Assembly (NCBI GenBank): GCA_036723735.1
Contig: DAIMGT010000031.1
Location: 1 to 41,042 of the forward strand
Length of the DNA: 41,042 nt
Reading direction: 5' to 3'
Origin: UBA4656 sp002405525
GTDB lineage: Bacteria; Pseudomonadota; Gammaproteobacteria; Xanthomonadales; Ahniellaceae
Made by a program: the position numbers and the translations under genes. A model generated the notes under the pieces. The model did not search any database. It was not told the DNA's origin and was given only the letters and a program-made list of their open reading frames with translations. Positions 1-11,082 of this stretch are shown here, piece by piece; within the stretch, counting starts at the first letter, position 1; every line of letters begins with the position of its first letter.

Positions 1-2627
<2,627 letters not shown>

Positions 2628-2631
<4 letters not shown>

Positions 2632-3110
2632 GGATGCAGCTCGCGCCGCAGCCAAGACCGGCCGAACGCCAGGTCGCGTTCCACCGTGGCGTCCGAAACA
2701 CCGATCACCGGCGCGATCTGGTGCGCGCGCATGCCGCCGAAATAGGTCATCTCCACCACCCGCGACGCGCGCGGGTCGCGTTCGGCCAGTCGCAGCAGGG
2801 CCTCGTGCAGTTCCAGCATGCCGTCGTCGTCGACCGCGGCCTCGACGGTGCCGCCCAGCGTCACCGCCACCGCCCCGGCGCCCCGCTTGTCGGCCATCCG
2901 GCGGCGTGCGGCGTCGACCAGCACCGCTCGCATATGCATCGCGGCGAGCGCGAAAAAATGCTCGCGCGAGGTCCAGTCGCTGTTGCCGTCCAGCAGCCGT
3001 GCCACCGCCTCGTGGACCAGACCGGTGGCCTCGAGTGTCGCCGGTCCGGAGTGCGCGAGGCGTGCACCGGCCATCCGCTTGAGCAGCAGGTAGACCTCAC
3101 GGCTGAGCAC
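2628..3110 (-). CDS. ECF-like sigma factor (TIGR02999 type), shortened from a GTG start because of an upstream in-frame stop
   Basis: This is an RNA polymerase sigma factor of the extracytoplasmic-function type. From GTG 3110 it encodes 160 residues. Region 2 includes HEAVARLLDG, FFALAAMHMRAVLVDAARRR and ADKRGAG, and region 4 includes VVEMTYFGGM and IAPVIGVSDATVERDL (helix-turn-helix). The same frame continues upstream to an ATG at 3182 and encodes a plausible family N terminus (SPSIDLGETIAA, stop, RAGKVEAEAVL). A TAG at 3138-3140 sits where family members usually have Trp in an AWRAG-like motif. The GTG at 3110 is preceded by purine-rich GAGGCGGAGG and could restart translation. Its stop overlaps the kinase start by four bases. 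The gene could be a working shortened factor, a mild pseudogene, or carry a sequencing error. Confidence 0.8.
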
Positions 3111-3182
3111 CGCCTCCGCCTCGACCTTGCCGGCGCGCTAGGCGGCGATGGTTTCGCCGAGGTCGATGGACGGGCTTGACAT
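3111..3182 (-). pseudogene. Apparent 5' end of the ECF sigma factor gene, separated by in-frame TAG
   Basis: From ATG 3182 on the minus strand, 14 sense codons (MSSPSIDLGETIAA) lead to TAG at 3138-3140. The frame then continues as RAGKVEAEAV into the annotated sigma factor. The phase is exact: 3182 to 3140 is 42 bases and 3140 to 3110 is 30. The encoded residues fit the amphipathic first helix of this sigma family. That makes a TGG-to-TAG change the simplest explanation. Confidence 0.6.
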
Positions 3183-3300
3183 TCGAGTGCGGCCGATGCA
3201 GACGCCGCCGATTGTGCCCCAGCGCGGACGCCGTGGTCCATGCGAAGGCGCGGTGCGGGCGCCGACCGCCGGCTGCATGCTGCGGCGGGTCCGGATTCGG

Positions 3301-3306
3301 TATCTT
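3301..3306 (+). promoter_or_regulatory. Possible -10 box for lysAC
   Basis: TATCTT lies 34 bases before the lysAC start at 3341, in the divergent region between the sigma factor and lysAC. No convincing -35 box is visible at 16-18 bases upstream. I see no lysine riboswitch-like structure in the short leader that would follow. Confidence 0.3.
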
Positions 3307-3340
3307 GGTGGACCCCGCCCAGGCTGCTGCCCCGCGACCG

Positions 3341-5947
3341 ATGCACGACCACCCCGCCCCAGCCCCGCGCTATGTCGTCCTCAAGTTCGGGGGCACCTCG
3401 GTCGCGGCGCGGCCGCGCTGGGACAACATCGTGGAACTGGTTCGCGCGCGCCGCCGCGAGGGCCTGCGCGTGGTGGTGGTGGTGTCCGCGCTGTCGGGCG
3501 TGACCAATGCCCTGCAGGCGATCATCGACGCCGCCGCGCGCGGCGAGTCGCTGGACGCACGGGCCGCCGCGCTCGCCGATCGGCACCTGAAGTTCGTCGC
3601 CGAGCTCGGCCTGCCGCAGGCACCCATGCTGCACGAATGGCTGGCCCGGCTGGCCGCCTTGTGCGCCGACCCGCAGCGCGAAGGCGCGCAGCTGCCCTGG
3701 CAGGCCGAGATGCTGGCGCTGGGCGAACTGATGAGTTCCAGCCTGGGCGTCCATTTCCTGGAACGGTGCGGCGTCGAGGCCGAATGGCTGGATGCGCGCG
3801 AGTGGCTGCGCGTGGCGCCGGTGCCCAATGCCAGCGCGTGGTCGGCGCGGCTGAGCGTGAACTGCCACTGCAGGCCGGATCCCGGCATGGTGTCGGCGCT
3901 GGCGCGCCGCGCGCCGGTGCTGATCACCCAGGGCTTCATCGCCGCCGATCGGGAGGGCCGCACGTGCATTCTCGGCCGTGGCGGCTCGGATACCTCGGCG
4001 TCCTACTTCGGCGCTCTGCTGAGCGCGCAGCGCGTCGAGATCTGGACCGACGTGGCCGGCATGTTCACCGCCAACCCGCGGCAGGTGCCGGGCGCGCGTC
4101 TGCTGCGCCGGCTCGACTACGAGGAAGCGCAGGAGATCGCCACCACCGGCGCCAAGGTGCTGCACCCGCGCTGCCTGAACCCGGTGCGCGAGGCCGGCGT
4201 GCCGCTGTGGGTCAAGGACACCGATCGGCCCGATCTGGCCGGCACCGAGGTCGCTGCCCGGGCCCATCGCGGTCCGGCCAGCGTGAAGGCGGTCAGCGCG
4301 CGCAGCGGCATCACCCTGGTGTCGATGGAAAGCGTCGGGATGTGGCAGCAGGTCGGCTTCCTGGCCGATGTGTTCACGATCTTCAAGCGCCACGGCCTGT
4401 CGGTGGACCTGATCGGGTCCGCCGAGACCAATGTCACCGTGTCGCTCGACCCCAGCGAGAACCTGGTCAGCACCGACGTGCTGGGTGCATTGTGCCGAGA
4501 CCTGGAGGCGATCTGCAGGGTGAAAGTCATCGCCCCGTGCGCGGCGGTGACCCTGGTCGGGCGCGGCATGCGCTCGCTGCTGGCGCGATTGGCGCCCGTT
4601 CTGGCCGAGTTCGGCGCTCTCGACGTGCGTCTGATCACGCAGTCGTCGAACGACCTCAACCTGACCTTCGTGGTCGACGAGGTGGTAGCCGGACCGCTGG
4701 TGCCTCGCCTGCACGCACTGCTGGTCAAGGCGGAGGCCATGCGCTTCGACGACGAGCAGACCTTCGGCCCGTCGTGGGAGTCGCTGTATGCGGCAACCGC
4801 CTCGCGCCTGCGACCGGTGCCCTGGTGGGCGGCAAGGAGCATCGAACTGCTGGCGCTCGCCGCGGGCGGAACGCCGCGCTACGTGCTGGCGATCGACGAG
4901 GTGCGCGCCGCAGCACGCCGGCTGCGGGCGGCGATCCCGGCGGTCGACCGCTGGTTCTATGCGATGAAGGCCAACGCGCAGCCGGCCGCGCTGGCGGCGC
5001 TGGTGGACGAGGGCTTCGGCATCGAGTGCGTGTCGGCGAACGAGATCGACGCGGCGCGCGCCGGCCTGCCCGATCTGCCGGTCGAGCAGTTCCTGTTCAC
5101 GCCCAACTTCGCGCCGCGGGCGGAGTACCAGAAGGCGCTGTCGCTGGGCATCCGGGTCACACTGGATGGACTGCATCCGCTGCAGCACTGGCCGGAGCTG
5201 TTCCGCGCGCAGGAGGTGGTGCTGCGCCTCGATCCCGGCCACGGCGCAGGCCACCACGACAAGGTGGTGACCGGCGGTGCATCGTCGAAGTTCGGTCTGC
5301 CGTTGTCCGACGTGCCCGAGTTCCTGCGCCTGGCGCGCGATGCCGGTCTGCGCGTGAGCGGCATCCACGCCCACCTCGGCAGCGGGATCCTGGAGGCCGA
5401 CCATTTCCGCGAGACCTACGCTGAACTGGCGAGCCTCGCTGAACAGTTCCCGGACTGCACTCGGATCAACGTCGGCGGCGGGCTCGGCGTGCCGTCGCGA
5501 CCGGACGAACGCGCGCTGGACATCGAAGCCGTCGGGCGCGCGCTGGCCGAGGTCAAGGCGCTTTACCCGCAGTATCGGCTGTGGATGGAACCCGGCCGCT
5601 ACCTGGTCGCCGAGGCCGGCGTGCTGCTGGCGCGGGTGACCCAGTCCAAGCGCAAGGACGGATATCTGTACGTCGGCGTCGATACCGGCATGAATTCGCT
5701 GATCCGCCCGGCGCTGTACGAGGCCTGGCACGAGATCGTCAATCTGAGCCGGCTCGGCGAGAAGGCCGACGTGGTGTGCGAAGTGGTGGGGCCGATCTGC
5801 GAGAGCGGGGACGTGCTCGGCAGCCATCGACGCCTGTCGGCGCCGCGTGAGGGGGACGTGCTGCTGGTCGCGCAGGCCGGCGCCTACGGCTCGGCGATGT
5901 CGTCGCACTACAACTTGCGCGAGCCTGCGCCGGAGGTGGCACTGTGA
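3341..5947 (+). CDS. lysAC: Bifunctional aspartate kinase / diaminopimelate decarboxylase (LysC-LysA fusion)
   Basis: This enzyme catalyses the first and last steps of lysine synthesis: aspartate to aspartyl-phosphate, and meso-DAP to L-lysine. It has 868 residues from ATG 3341. The kinase half has KFGGTSVA at about residue 14, GFIAAD, GRGGSDTSA, and ACT-like regulatory segments (VSMESVGMW, VDLIGSAETNVT, LITQSSNDLNL). The decarboxylase half starts near residue 500, with the PLP lysine in FYAMKANAQPA (about residue 540), GIHAHLGSGI, INVGGGLGV, EPGRYLVAEAG and GPICESGD. The frame is open back to 3176, but homology begins just after the ATG at 3341, which has no clear Shine-Dalgarno. The fusion is a known trait of Xanthomonadales. 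The gene overlaps murL by four bases. DAP is also a peptidoglycan component, which fits the neighbours. Confidence 0.96.
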   Translation: MHDHPAPAPRYVVLKFGGTSVAARPRWDNIVELVRARRREGLRVVVVVSALSGVTNALQAIIDAAARGESLDARAAALADRHLKFVAELGLPQAPMLHEWLARLAALCADPQREGAQLPWQAEMLALGELMSSSLGVHFLERCGVEAEWLDAREWLRVAPVPNASAWSARLSVNCHCRPDPGMVSALARRAPVLITQGFIAADREGRTCILGRGGSDTSASYFGALLSAQRVEIWTDVAGMFTANPRQVPGARLLRRLDYEEAQEIATTGAKVLHPRCLNPVREAGVPLWVKDTDRPDLAGTEVAARAHRGPASVKAVSARSGITLVSMESVGMWQQVGFLADVFTIFKRHGLSVDLIGSAETNVTVSLDPSENLVSTDVLGALCRDLEAICRVKVIAPCAAVTLVGRGMRSLLARLAPVLAEFGALDVRLITQSSNDLNLTFVVDEVVAGPLVPRLHALLVKAEAMRFDDEQTFGPSWESLYAATASRLRPVPWWAARSIELLALAAGGTPRYVLAIDEVRAAARRLRAAIPAVDRWFYAMKANAQPAALAALVDEGFGIECVSANEIDAARAGLPDLPVEQFLFTPNFAPRAEYQKALSLGIRVTLDGLHPLQHWPELFRAQEVVLRLDPGHGAGHHDKVVTGGASSKFGLPLSDVPEFLRLARDAGLRVSGIHAHLGSGILEADHFRETYAELASLAEQFPDCTRINVGGGLGVPSRPDERALDIEAVGRALAEVKALYPQYRLWMEPGRYLVAEAGVLLARVTQSKRKDGYLYVGVDTGMNSLIRPALYEAWHEIVNLSRLGEKADVVCEVVGPICESGDVLGSHRRLSAPREGDVLLVAQAGAYGSAMSSHYNLREPAPEVAL

Positions 5948-7290
5948 GCGGCTTCGATCCGCGCGCGGTGCGCGCGTTCCGCTTCGTGCGCTTTGGGTTC
6001 GACGCCGCCAGCGGCACGGCCGAACTGGCCTACGCGCTGGACGATCGCGTCGAGTTCGTTGAGCGCATCGGCTTTCCCGACGCGCCGGCCCTGCCCGACG
6101 CGCGCCGCGCGGCTTTCGACCAGGCACTGCGCCTGCTGCACCTGCTGGCCGGCGTGAGCTATTACAAGGCCGCGGTGCCGCCGGACATCCGCGTCGAAAG
6201 CGGTCCGCTGGACGAGTCCACGGCCGCGCTGTGCGAGCAGGTCTACGAGCACGGCCTGGCCGAATTCGCTTGGCAGAACCGGATCGATCTCGCGGGACGG
6301 GTGAGCTTCCCGCGCGGCGGGACGGCGCCCTCCGCGCCGATCGCACTGGGACTGCCGCGCTCCAGCCTGGTGCCGATCGGCGGCGGCAAGGACTCCCTGG
6401 TCACGGTGGAACTGCTGCGTGCTGCCGGCGAGCCCGCGACCGCGGCCTGGGTCGGGCAGTCCGACCTGATCCGCGCCTGCGCCGAGCGCACGGGGTTGCC
6501 GCTGCTCAACCTGCGGCGCGAGGTCTCCCCCGCACTGTTCGAACTCAATCGCCGCGGCGCGCTCAACGGCCACGTGCCGGTCACTGCAATCAACTCTGCG
6601 ATCCTGGTGGTCGCGGCGCTGCTGTACGGCCACGACGCGATCGTATTCTCCAACGAGCGTTCGGCGTCCGCCGCGACCTTCGAGACCGACGGACGCGCGG
6701 TCAACCACCAGTGGAGCAAGAGCCTCGCCTTCGAATGCCTGCTCGCCGACTGGCTGCGCGAACACGTGGCGTCCGACCTCGCGTACTTCTCCCTGCTGCG
6801 CCCGCTGTCGGAACTCGCCGTCACCCGGCGCTTCGCGCGACTGTCCCGGTACCACCCTCTGTTCTCGTCCTGCAACCGCAACTTCAAGATCGCCGGCGAG
6901 CGGCCGACCTCGCGCTGGTGCGGGCAGTGCCCGAAGTGCCACTTCGTGTTCCTCGCGCTGGCCCCCTTCCTGCCCAAACCGCAGTTGACCGCCATCTTCG
7001 GCCGCAACCTGCTTGACGACCCGGCGCTCGCGCCGGCATTCGACGCATTGCTGGAATGGCGCGCGCACAAGCCCTTCGAGTGCGTGGGCGAGGCGCGCGA
7101 GTCGCGCGCGGCGCTGGCGACTCTGGCCGGGCGCGCCGAGTGGCGCGAGGATGCGCTGGTCGCGCGCTTCGCGCGCGAGATCATGCCTGCACTACCGGCC
7201 GCCGATCGCGCGCTGGAGCCCCTGCTGGCCCCGGCCGGGCCGGACCGTATTCCTGCGCGGCTGCGCGGTGTCCTCGATGCGCCTGGCTGA
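5944..7290 (+). CDS. murL: UDP-MurNAc-L-Ala-L-Glu epimerase MurL
   Basis: MurL uses ATP to epimerise the terminal L-Glu of UDP-MurNAc-L-Ala-L-Glu to D-Glu, replacing glutamate racemase in some bacteria. The 448-residue protein starts at GTG 5944, overlapping the lysAC stop (GTGA). It has a PP-loop-like ATP site VPIGGGKDSLVTVELL (about residues 140-155). Further on it has FSNERSAS, a YFSLLRPLSELA segment and a cysteine pair in WCGQCPKCHFVF, all as expected for this family. The gene ends 14 bases inside murD2. Its position directly before murD2 supports the assignment, because MurL acts on the MurD2 product. The match is by remembered family motifs, and I consider it secure. Confidence 0.92.
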   Translation: MSGFDPRAVRAFRFVRFGFDAASGTAELAYALDDRVEFVERIGFPDAPALPDARRAAFDQALRLLHLLAGVSYYKAAVPPDIRVESGPLDESTAALCEQVYEHGLAEFAWQNRIDLAGRVSFPRGGTAPSAPIALGLPRSSLVPIGGGKDSLVTVELLRAAGEPATAAWVGQSDLIRACAERTGLPLLNLRREVSPALFELNRRGALNGHVPVTAINSAILVVAALLYGHDAIVFSNERSASAATFETDGRAVNHQWSKSLAFECLLADWLREHVASDLAYFSLLRPLSELAVTRRFARLSRYHPLFSSCNRNFKIAGERPTSRWCGQCPKCHFVFLALAPFLPKPQLTAIFGRNLLDDPALAPAFDALLEWRAHKPFECVGEARESRAALATLAGRAEWREDALVARFAREIMPALPAADRALEPLLAPAGPDRIPARLRGVLDAPG

Positions 7291-8647
7291 ACTCGAAGGC
7301 CGGCGCGTCGCGATCTGGGGTGCGGGCCGCGAGGGACGCGCCGCCTGGCGCTGGCTCGCGGATCGCCTGCCCTTGCGGCCGGCCGTGGTCTGCCCCGCCG
7401 CCGAGGCCGAGACCGCGCGCGCCTTCGCCGTCGGCGCCGAAGTGATCGCGGGCGAGGCGGGCGTCGAGGCGCTGCGCGGCTTCGACGTGGTGGTGAAGTC
7501 GCCGGGCATCAGTCCCTATCGCAGTCCCGCGCCCGAAGCCGAGGCTGCGGGTGTGCGCTTCACCTCCGGTACCGCGTTGTGGTTCGCCGCGCATCCCGGC
7601 GCGCGCACCATCGCCATTACCGGTACCAAGGGCAAGAGCAGCACCACGGCGATGGTGGCGCATCTGCTGCGCGCGGCCGGCCGGAGCGTGGTGCTGGCCG
7701 GCAACATCGGTCTGCCGCTGCTCGAGGCGCCCGATGCCGCTGTGCCCGACTGGTGGGTGATGGAGGTGTCTTCCTTCCAGGCGCGCGACCTCGGGGGCGT
7801 GCCCGAGATCGCCGCCGTGCTGAACCTGCATCCGGAGCATCTCGACTGGCACGGCACGGTCGAGTGCTACTACCGCGACAAGATGCGCCTGCTCGGCGCG
7901 CCGGGCAGACGCCCGCGCGCGAGCGTGCTGTGGTGCGACCAGGTCTGGCCGGATGGGACGCTGCCGGAGGCCGGCGTCCACTGGTTCGGCGGCGCGGACG
8001 GCTGGCATGTCGCCGGCGGTGCGATCCGGCGCGGCGCCGATGACGTGCTGCCGCTGGATGCAATCCCGCTGCCCGGCGTCCACAATGCGCGCAATCTGTG
8101 CGCCGCGCTGGCGCTGCTGGAGGCCGCGGGCGAGGACGCGGCGGCGCTGGCGCCGTGCGTCGCCGGCTTCCGCCCGCTGCCGCACCGCCTGCAGCCACTG
8201 GGCATGCGCGACGGCCTGGACTGGGTCAACGACTCCATCGCCACCACGCCGCAGGCCACGCTGGCGGCGCTCGCCCACCATCGCGGCCGGCCGACGGCGC
8301 TGATCGTCGGCGGTCATGACCGCGGCGTACCGTGGGACGACTTTGCGCGCGCCATGCGCACCGAGCCGCCGCGCGCCGTCCTCGCCATCGGCGCCGTAGG
8401 GCCGCGTGTCGTGGCAGCGCTCGGCGCGGTGGACCGCGCGCGCTGCGTGGTCGAGGGCGCGGCCGATCTCGCCGCCGCCGTGGCGCGCGCGCGGACGCTG
8501 CTGCCGGCGGGCGGCGTAGTACTCTTGTCGCCCGGCGCGCCTTCGTTCGGCGAGTTTCGCGACTACGACGAGCGCGGCCGCCGCTTCGCGGCGCTGGCCG
8601 GCTTCGATCCCGATTCGATCAGCCACATCGAGGGCATGGGCGGATGA
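7277..8647 (+). CDS. murD2: UDP-MurNAc-L-alanine--L-glutamate ligase MurD2
   Basis: This Mur ligase adds L-Glu, rather than the usual D-Glu, to UDP-MurNAc-L-Ala in the cytoplasm; MurL then inverts it. It has 456 residues from ATG 7277, inside the end of murL. Motifs are an N-terminal nucleotide-binding segment (GRRVAIWGAGREG), the ATP loop ITGTKGKSSTTAMV (about residues 112-125), LAGNIGLPLL, EVSSFQ, NLHPEHLDWHG, a PGVHNARNLCAALAL segment and the C-terminal domain with DSIATTPQATLAAL and LLSPGAPSFGEF. These are standard MurD-type signatures. I assign MurD2 over MurD because of the adjacent murL. Its stop overlaps the cytochrome b561 start (ATGA). Confidence 0.93.
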   Translation: MRLAELEGRRVAIWGAGREGRAAWRWLADRLPLRPAVVCPAAEAETARAFAVGAEVIAGEAGVEALRGFDVVVKSPGISPYRSPAPEAEAAGVRFTSGTALWFAAHPGARTIAITGTKGKSSTTAMVAHLLRAAGRSVVLAGNIGLPLLEAPDAAVPDWWVMEVSSFQARDLGGVPEIAAVLNLHPEHLDWHGTVECYYRDKMRLLGAPGRRPRASVLWCDQVWPDGTLPEAGVHWFGGADGWHVAGGAIRRGADDVLPLDAIPLPGVHNARNLCAALALLEAAGEDAAALAPCVAGFRPLPHRLQPLGMRDGLDWVNDSIATTPQATLAALAHHRGRPTALIVGGHDRGVPWDDFARAMRTEPPRAVLAIGAVGPRVVAALGAVDRARCVVEGAADLAAAVARARTLLPAGGVVLLSPGAPSFGEFRDYDERGRRFAALAGFDPDSISHIEGMGG

Positions 8648-9309
8648 GTGCGAGCCTGTATCGCGTATGGGACCTGCCGACGCGGATCTTCCACTGGGTG
8701 GTGGCGCTGCTGGTGCTGGCGCAGTGGTGCAGCGCGGAGTGGAACCTGCTGTCGATGGACTGGCACTTCCGCTTCGGGTACGCGCTGCTCGCCCTGGTGC
8801 TGTTCCGCATCGTCTGGGGCTTCGTCGGCAGTGACAGCGCGCGCTTCGCGCGTTTCCTCGCCGGGCCCTCGCGGGTGGCCGGCTACGCGCCTACGCTGGC
8901 CCGGCGCGAGCCGTCGGCGCACGCCGGCCACAATCCGCTCGGCGGCTGGGCGGTGGCGGCGATGCTTTCGGTGCTGCTCATGCAGTCGGTGACCGGGCTG
9001 TTCGCCAACGACGATATCTCGCTGTACGGCCCGCTGTCGGAGCGCGTGAGCGCCGACACCGCGGGCCAGTTGACCTCGATCCACAAATCGCTGACCGACG
9101 TGCTGGTGGTCCTGATCGGTCTGCACCTGACGGCGGTGACGTGGTACTCAGTCTGGAAACGCGAGCGGCTGGTGCCGGCGATGTTCACCGGTCGCAAGGC
9201 ACTTGCGGCCGAACCCGCGGTCCGTTTTGCCGGACACGGGCGCGCGCTGCTGGTGTTCGCGGCCTGCTCCGGCGTGGTGTGGGCGGTGGTGGAGTTCGGG
9301 TCGCGGTGA
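8644..9309 (+). CDS. Cytochrome b561 family inner-membrane protein
   Basis: A di-heme b-type cytochrome that passes electrons in the inner membrane. It has 221 residues from ATG 8644, overlapping the murD2 stop. The N terminus VWDLPTRIFHWVVALLV carries the expected heme-ligand His. Four hydrophobic helices follow (about 15-30, 42-62, 100-120, 145-170), with further His residues in HAGHNPLGG, SIHKS and GLHLTAV. A last hydrophobic helix lies near the C terminus (LLVFAACSGVVWAVVEF). The gene faces a cytochrome c-prime gene tail to tail, and b561 proteins are often redox partners of such c-type cytochromes. Its role with the mur genes is probably only co-transcription. Confidence 0.9.
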   Translation: MSASLYRVWDLPTRIFHWVVALLVLAQWCSAEWNLLSMDWHFRFGYALLALVLFRIVWGFVGSDSARFARFLAGPSRVAGYAPTLARREPSAHAGHNPLGGWAVAAMLSVLLMQSVTGLFANDDISLYGPLSERVSADTAGQLTSIHKSLTDVLVVLIGLHLTAVTWYSVWKRERLVPAMFTGRKALAAEPAVRFAGHGRALLVFAACSGVVWAVVEFGSR

Positions 9310-9326
9310 AGCGGGGGGCGGCCCGG

Positions 9327-9350
9327 GGTCCGGGCCTCAGGGCCCGGACC
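9327..9350. terminator. Perfect 10-bp hairpin between convergent genes
   Basis: GGTCCGGGCC and GGCCCGGACC form a perfect 10-bp stem around a TCAG loop, between the b561 stop (9309) and the cytochrome c-prime stop (9420). There is no T tract on either strand. It is probably a bidirectional terminator or mRNA 3'-end stabiliser. Confidence 0.6.
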
Positions 9351-9419
9351 GGCGACGCGGCCACGACCGCGCCGAGCGCGGCTTCGCTCGCCCGGCGGCG
9401 GCGGACGATGCCCCGCTGC

Positions 9420-9875
9420 TCAGTCGGCCTTGTACTCGTCGTGGCAGGCCTTGCAGGTGCCACCCGTCTTCGAAAACTGCGCCTTGATCGCGTCCTGGTC
9501 ACCGCCGCGGGCGGCTGCCGCAAGGGCGGCCGCTTCGCGGCGGAAGTCGTCCATCTTGGCGTCGAAATCGGCGCGATTGGTCCAGATCTCCGGTTTGGCG
9601 TCCGTGGCCGCGCCGGTGTCCGAACCTGGCGGGAAGCCTTCGTCGGTCATCTGGCTCAATTGCGCCACGCGCTCCGCACGGCGCGTGAATTCGGCAGCGT
9701 CCCAGGGGCGTCGTTCGCGCACCATGTCACCGAGCCCGCCGAAGTTCCAGCCGATGAGACCGAACACGCTTTGCCGGTAGCCGATCACGCGGTCGGGTGG
9801 CGGCGCACCCTGCGCGTACACGGCGGAGGCGGCGGCGAGCAGGCAGGCGGCGAGTGCGGTGCGGGAAGCGGTCAT
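9420..9875 (-). CDS. Cytochrome c-prime / c556 family periplasmic protein
   Basis: A 151-residue secreted monoheme c-type cytochrome. A Sec signal peptide (LAACLLAAASAVYAQG) precedes a four-helix-bundle sequence. The heme site CKACH lies nine residues from the C terminus, as usual in the c-prime fold. The axial Met/open-site distinction cannot be settled by eye. ATG 9875 is preceded by AGGAG at a good distance. The protein would sit in the periplasm next to the cytochrome b561 encoded by the facing gene. ispB is upstream on the same strand, but 165 bases away. Confidence 0.92.
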   Translation of the reverse strand: MTASRTALAACLLAAASAVYAQGAPPPDRVIGYRQSVFGLIGWNFGGLGDMVRERRPWDAAEFTRRAERVAQLSQMTDEGFPPGSDTGAATDAKPEIWTNRADFDAKMDDFRREAAALAAAARGGDQDAIKAQFSKTGGTCKACHDEYKAD

Positions 9876-9902
9876 GACGTGGCTCCTGGACGGGGGAGGC
9901 CC

Positions 9903-9933
9903 AGTGTAGGGTCGAGCGCCCGGTGGGGTGCAA
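9903..9933 (-). promoter_or_regulatory. Possible promoter of the cytochrome c-prime gene
   Basis: Reading the minus strand, TTGCAC (9933-9928) and TACACT (9908-9903) are separated by 19 bases, about 28 bases ahead of the ATG at 9875. The hexamers are good but the spacer is long. Confidence 0.35.
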
Positions 9934-10039
9934 GGGGGCTGGCGTCGGTTCGGCGCGGCGCGACGCTCGCTCCGGCGCGTGGCTCCCGAGCCGTCGTCCC
10001 GTCCGGGGGCGGCGCGCGAGGGAAGCTGCGCGCCGCGGA

Positions 10040-11047
10040 TCAGTGGTCGCGGTCGATGGCGTAGCGTGCCAGCGTGGCCAGTGCGTCGGCCCATGGTGAG
10101 CGCGGCAGCGCCGCCAGCGCGGCTTCGGCGCGGTCGGCATGCAGGCGTGCGCACCGGCGCGCGTACTCGACCGAGCCTGCAGCGTGGATCGCCGCCACGA
10201 TTTCGGGCAGGGCGCCGACGTCGCCGGCTTCGATCGCGGCGCGGATGCGGTCGGCGGCCGGCGGCGCGGCGTGCGCCAGCGCGTGGATCACCGGCAGGGT
10301 GGCCTTGCCCTCGGCGAGGTCGTCGCCGAGATTCTTGCCCAACGCATGCGCGTCGGCCACGTAGTCGAGCACGTCGTCGGCGATCTGGAACGCGAAGCCG
10401 AGGTCGAGGCCGTAAGCGGCCATCGCCTCCTCCTGCTCGCGTGGCAGTCCGGCCAGGATGGCGCCGAGGCGGCCGGCGGCGGCGAACAGCACCGCGGTCT
10501 TGCGCTCGATCACGCGCCGGTAGGCGACCTCGTCGGTATCGGGATTGTTGAGGTGCATCAACTGCAGCACCTCGCCCTCGGCGATGGCGTTGGTGGTGTC
10601 GGCCATGACCTGCATGATGCGCATGCGGTCGAGTTCGACCATCAGCTGGAAGGCCCGCGAGTAAAGGTAGTCGCCGACCAGGATGCTCGCCGCGTTGCCC
10701 CAGATGCTGTTGGCGGTGGATCGGCCGCGGCGCAGGTCGGACTCGTCGACCACGTCGTCGTGCAGCAGGGTGGCGGTATGGATGAACTCGACGATCGCGG
10801 CGGCCTGCAAGTGTTGCTCGCCGCGGTAGCCGGCCGCGCGCGCGGCGATCAGCACCAGCATCGGGCGCAGACGCTTGCCGCCGCCGGCGACGATGTGCTC
10901 GGCCACCTGGTTGACCAGCAGCACGTTGGACGATAGGCGGCGGCGGATGAGCGCGTCGACCGCGTGCATGTCCGCTCCCGCCATGGCCTGCACCTCGGGG
11001 AACCGCGGCAAGGACGCTGGCGCGGACAGGGGGGAGGATGGGCGCAC
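10040..11047 (-). CDS. ispB: Polyprenyl (octaprenyl) diphosphate synthase
   Basis: This enzyme extends FPP with IPP units to make the ubiquinone side chain. It has 335 residues if read from GTG 11047. It has both aspartate-rich motifs of trans-prenyl synthases: first LLHDDVVDESDLRRG, second FQIADDVLDY, with GGGKRLRPML upstream and GKNLGDDLAEGKATLP after. The start is uncertain: GTG 11047, TTG 11011 and ATG 10984 are in frame. Homologous N termini, as I remember them, fit a start near 11011. Only 10984 has a purine-rich GAGG upstream, so the first 12-21 residues may not be translated. The gene is divergent from ssb. Confidence 0.93.
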   Translation of the reverse strand: MRPSSPLSAPASLPRFPEVQAMAGADMHAVDALIRRRLSSNVLLVNQVAEHIVAGGGKRLRPMLVLIAARAAGYRGEQHLQAAAIVEFIHTATLLHDDVVDESDLRRGRSTANSIWGNAASILVGDYLYSRAFQLMVELDRMRIMQVMADTTNAIAEGEVLQLMHLNNPDTDEVAYRRVIERKTAVLFAAAGRLGAILAGLPREQEEAMAAYGLDLGFAFQIADDVLDYVADAHALGKNLGDDLAEGKATLPVIHALAHAAPPAADRIRAAIEAGDVGALPEIVAAIHAAGSVEYARRCARLHADRAEAALAALPRSPWADALATLARYAIDRDH

Positions 11048-11076
11048 GGGGGGCCTGGGCGATGTCGAAGGCCGGG

Positions 11077-11082
11077 ATTATA
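11077..11082 (-). promoter_or_regulatory. Consensus -10 box for ispB
   Basis: The minus strand reads TATAAT at 11082-11077, about 30 bases before the GTG at 11047. It stands out in this GC-rich sequence. No strong -35 box lies 17 bases upstream. Confidence 0.5.

Noticed and set aside
3183..3340. Lysine riboswitch upstream of lysAC
   Set aside because: The region is short and lacks the conserved multi-helix core; I could not find matching segments.
2861..6346. Long open frame on the minus strand antisense to lysAC and murL
   Set aside because: Low-complexity Arg/Gly/Ala/His-rich translation with no domain, an expected by-product of high GC. The plus-strand genes have complete motifs.
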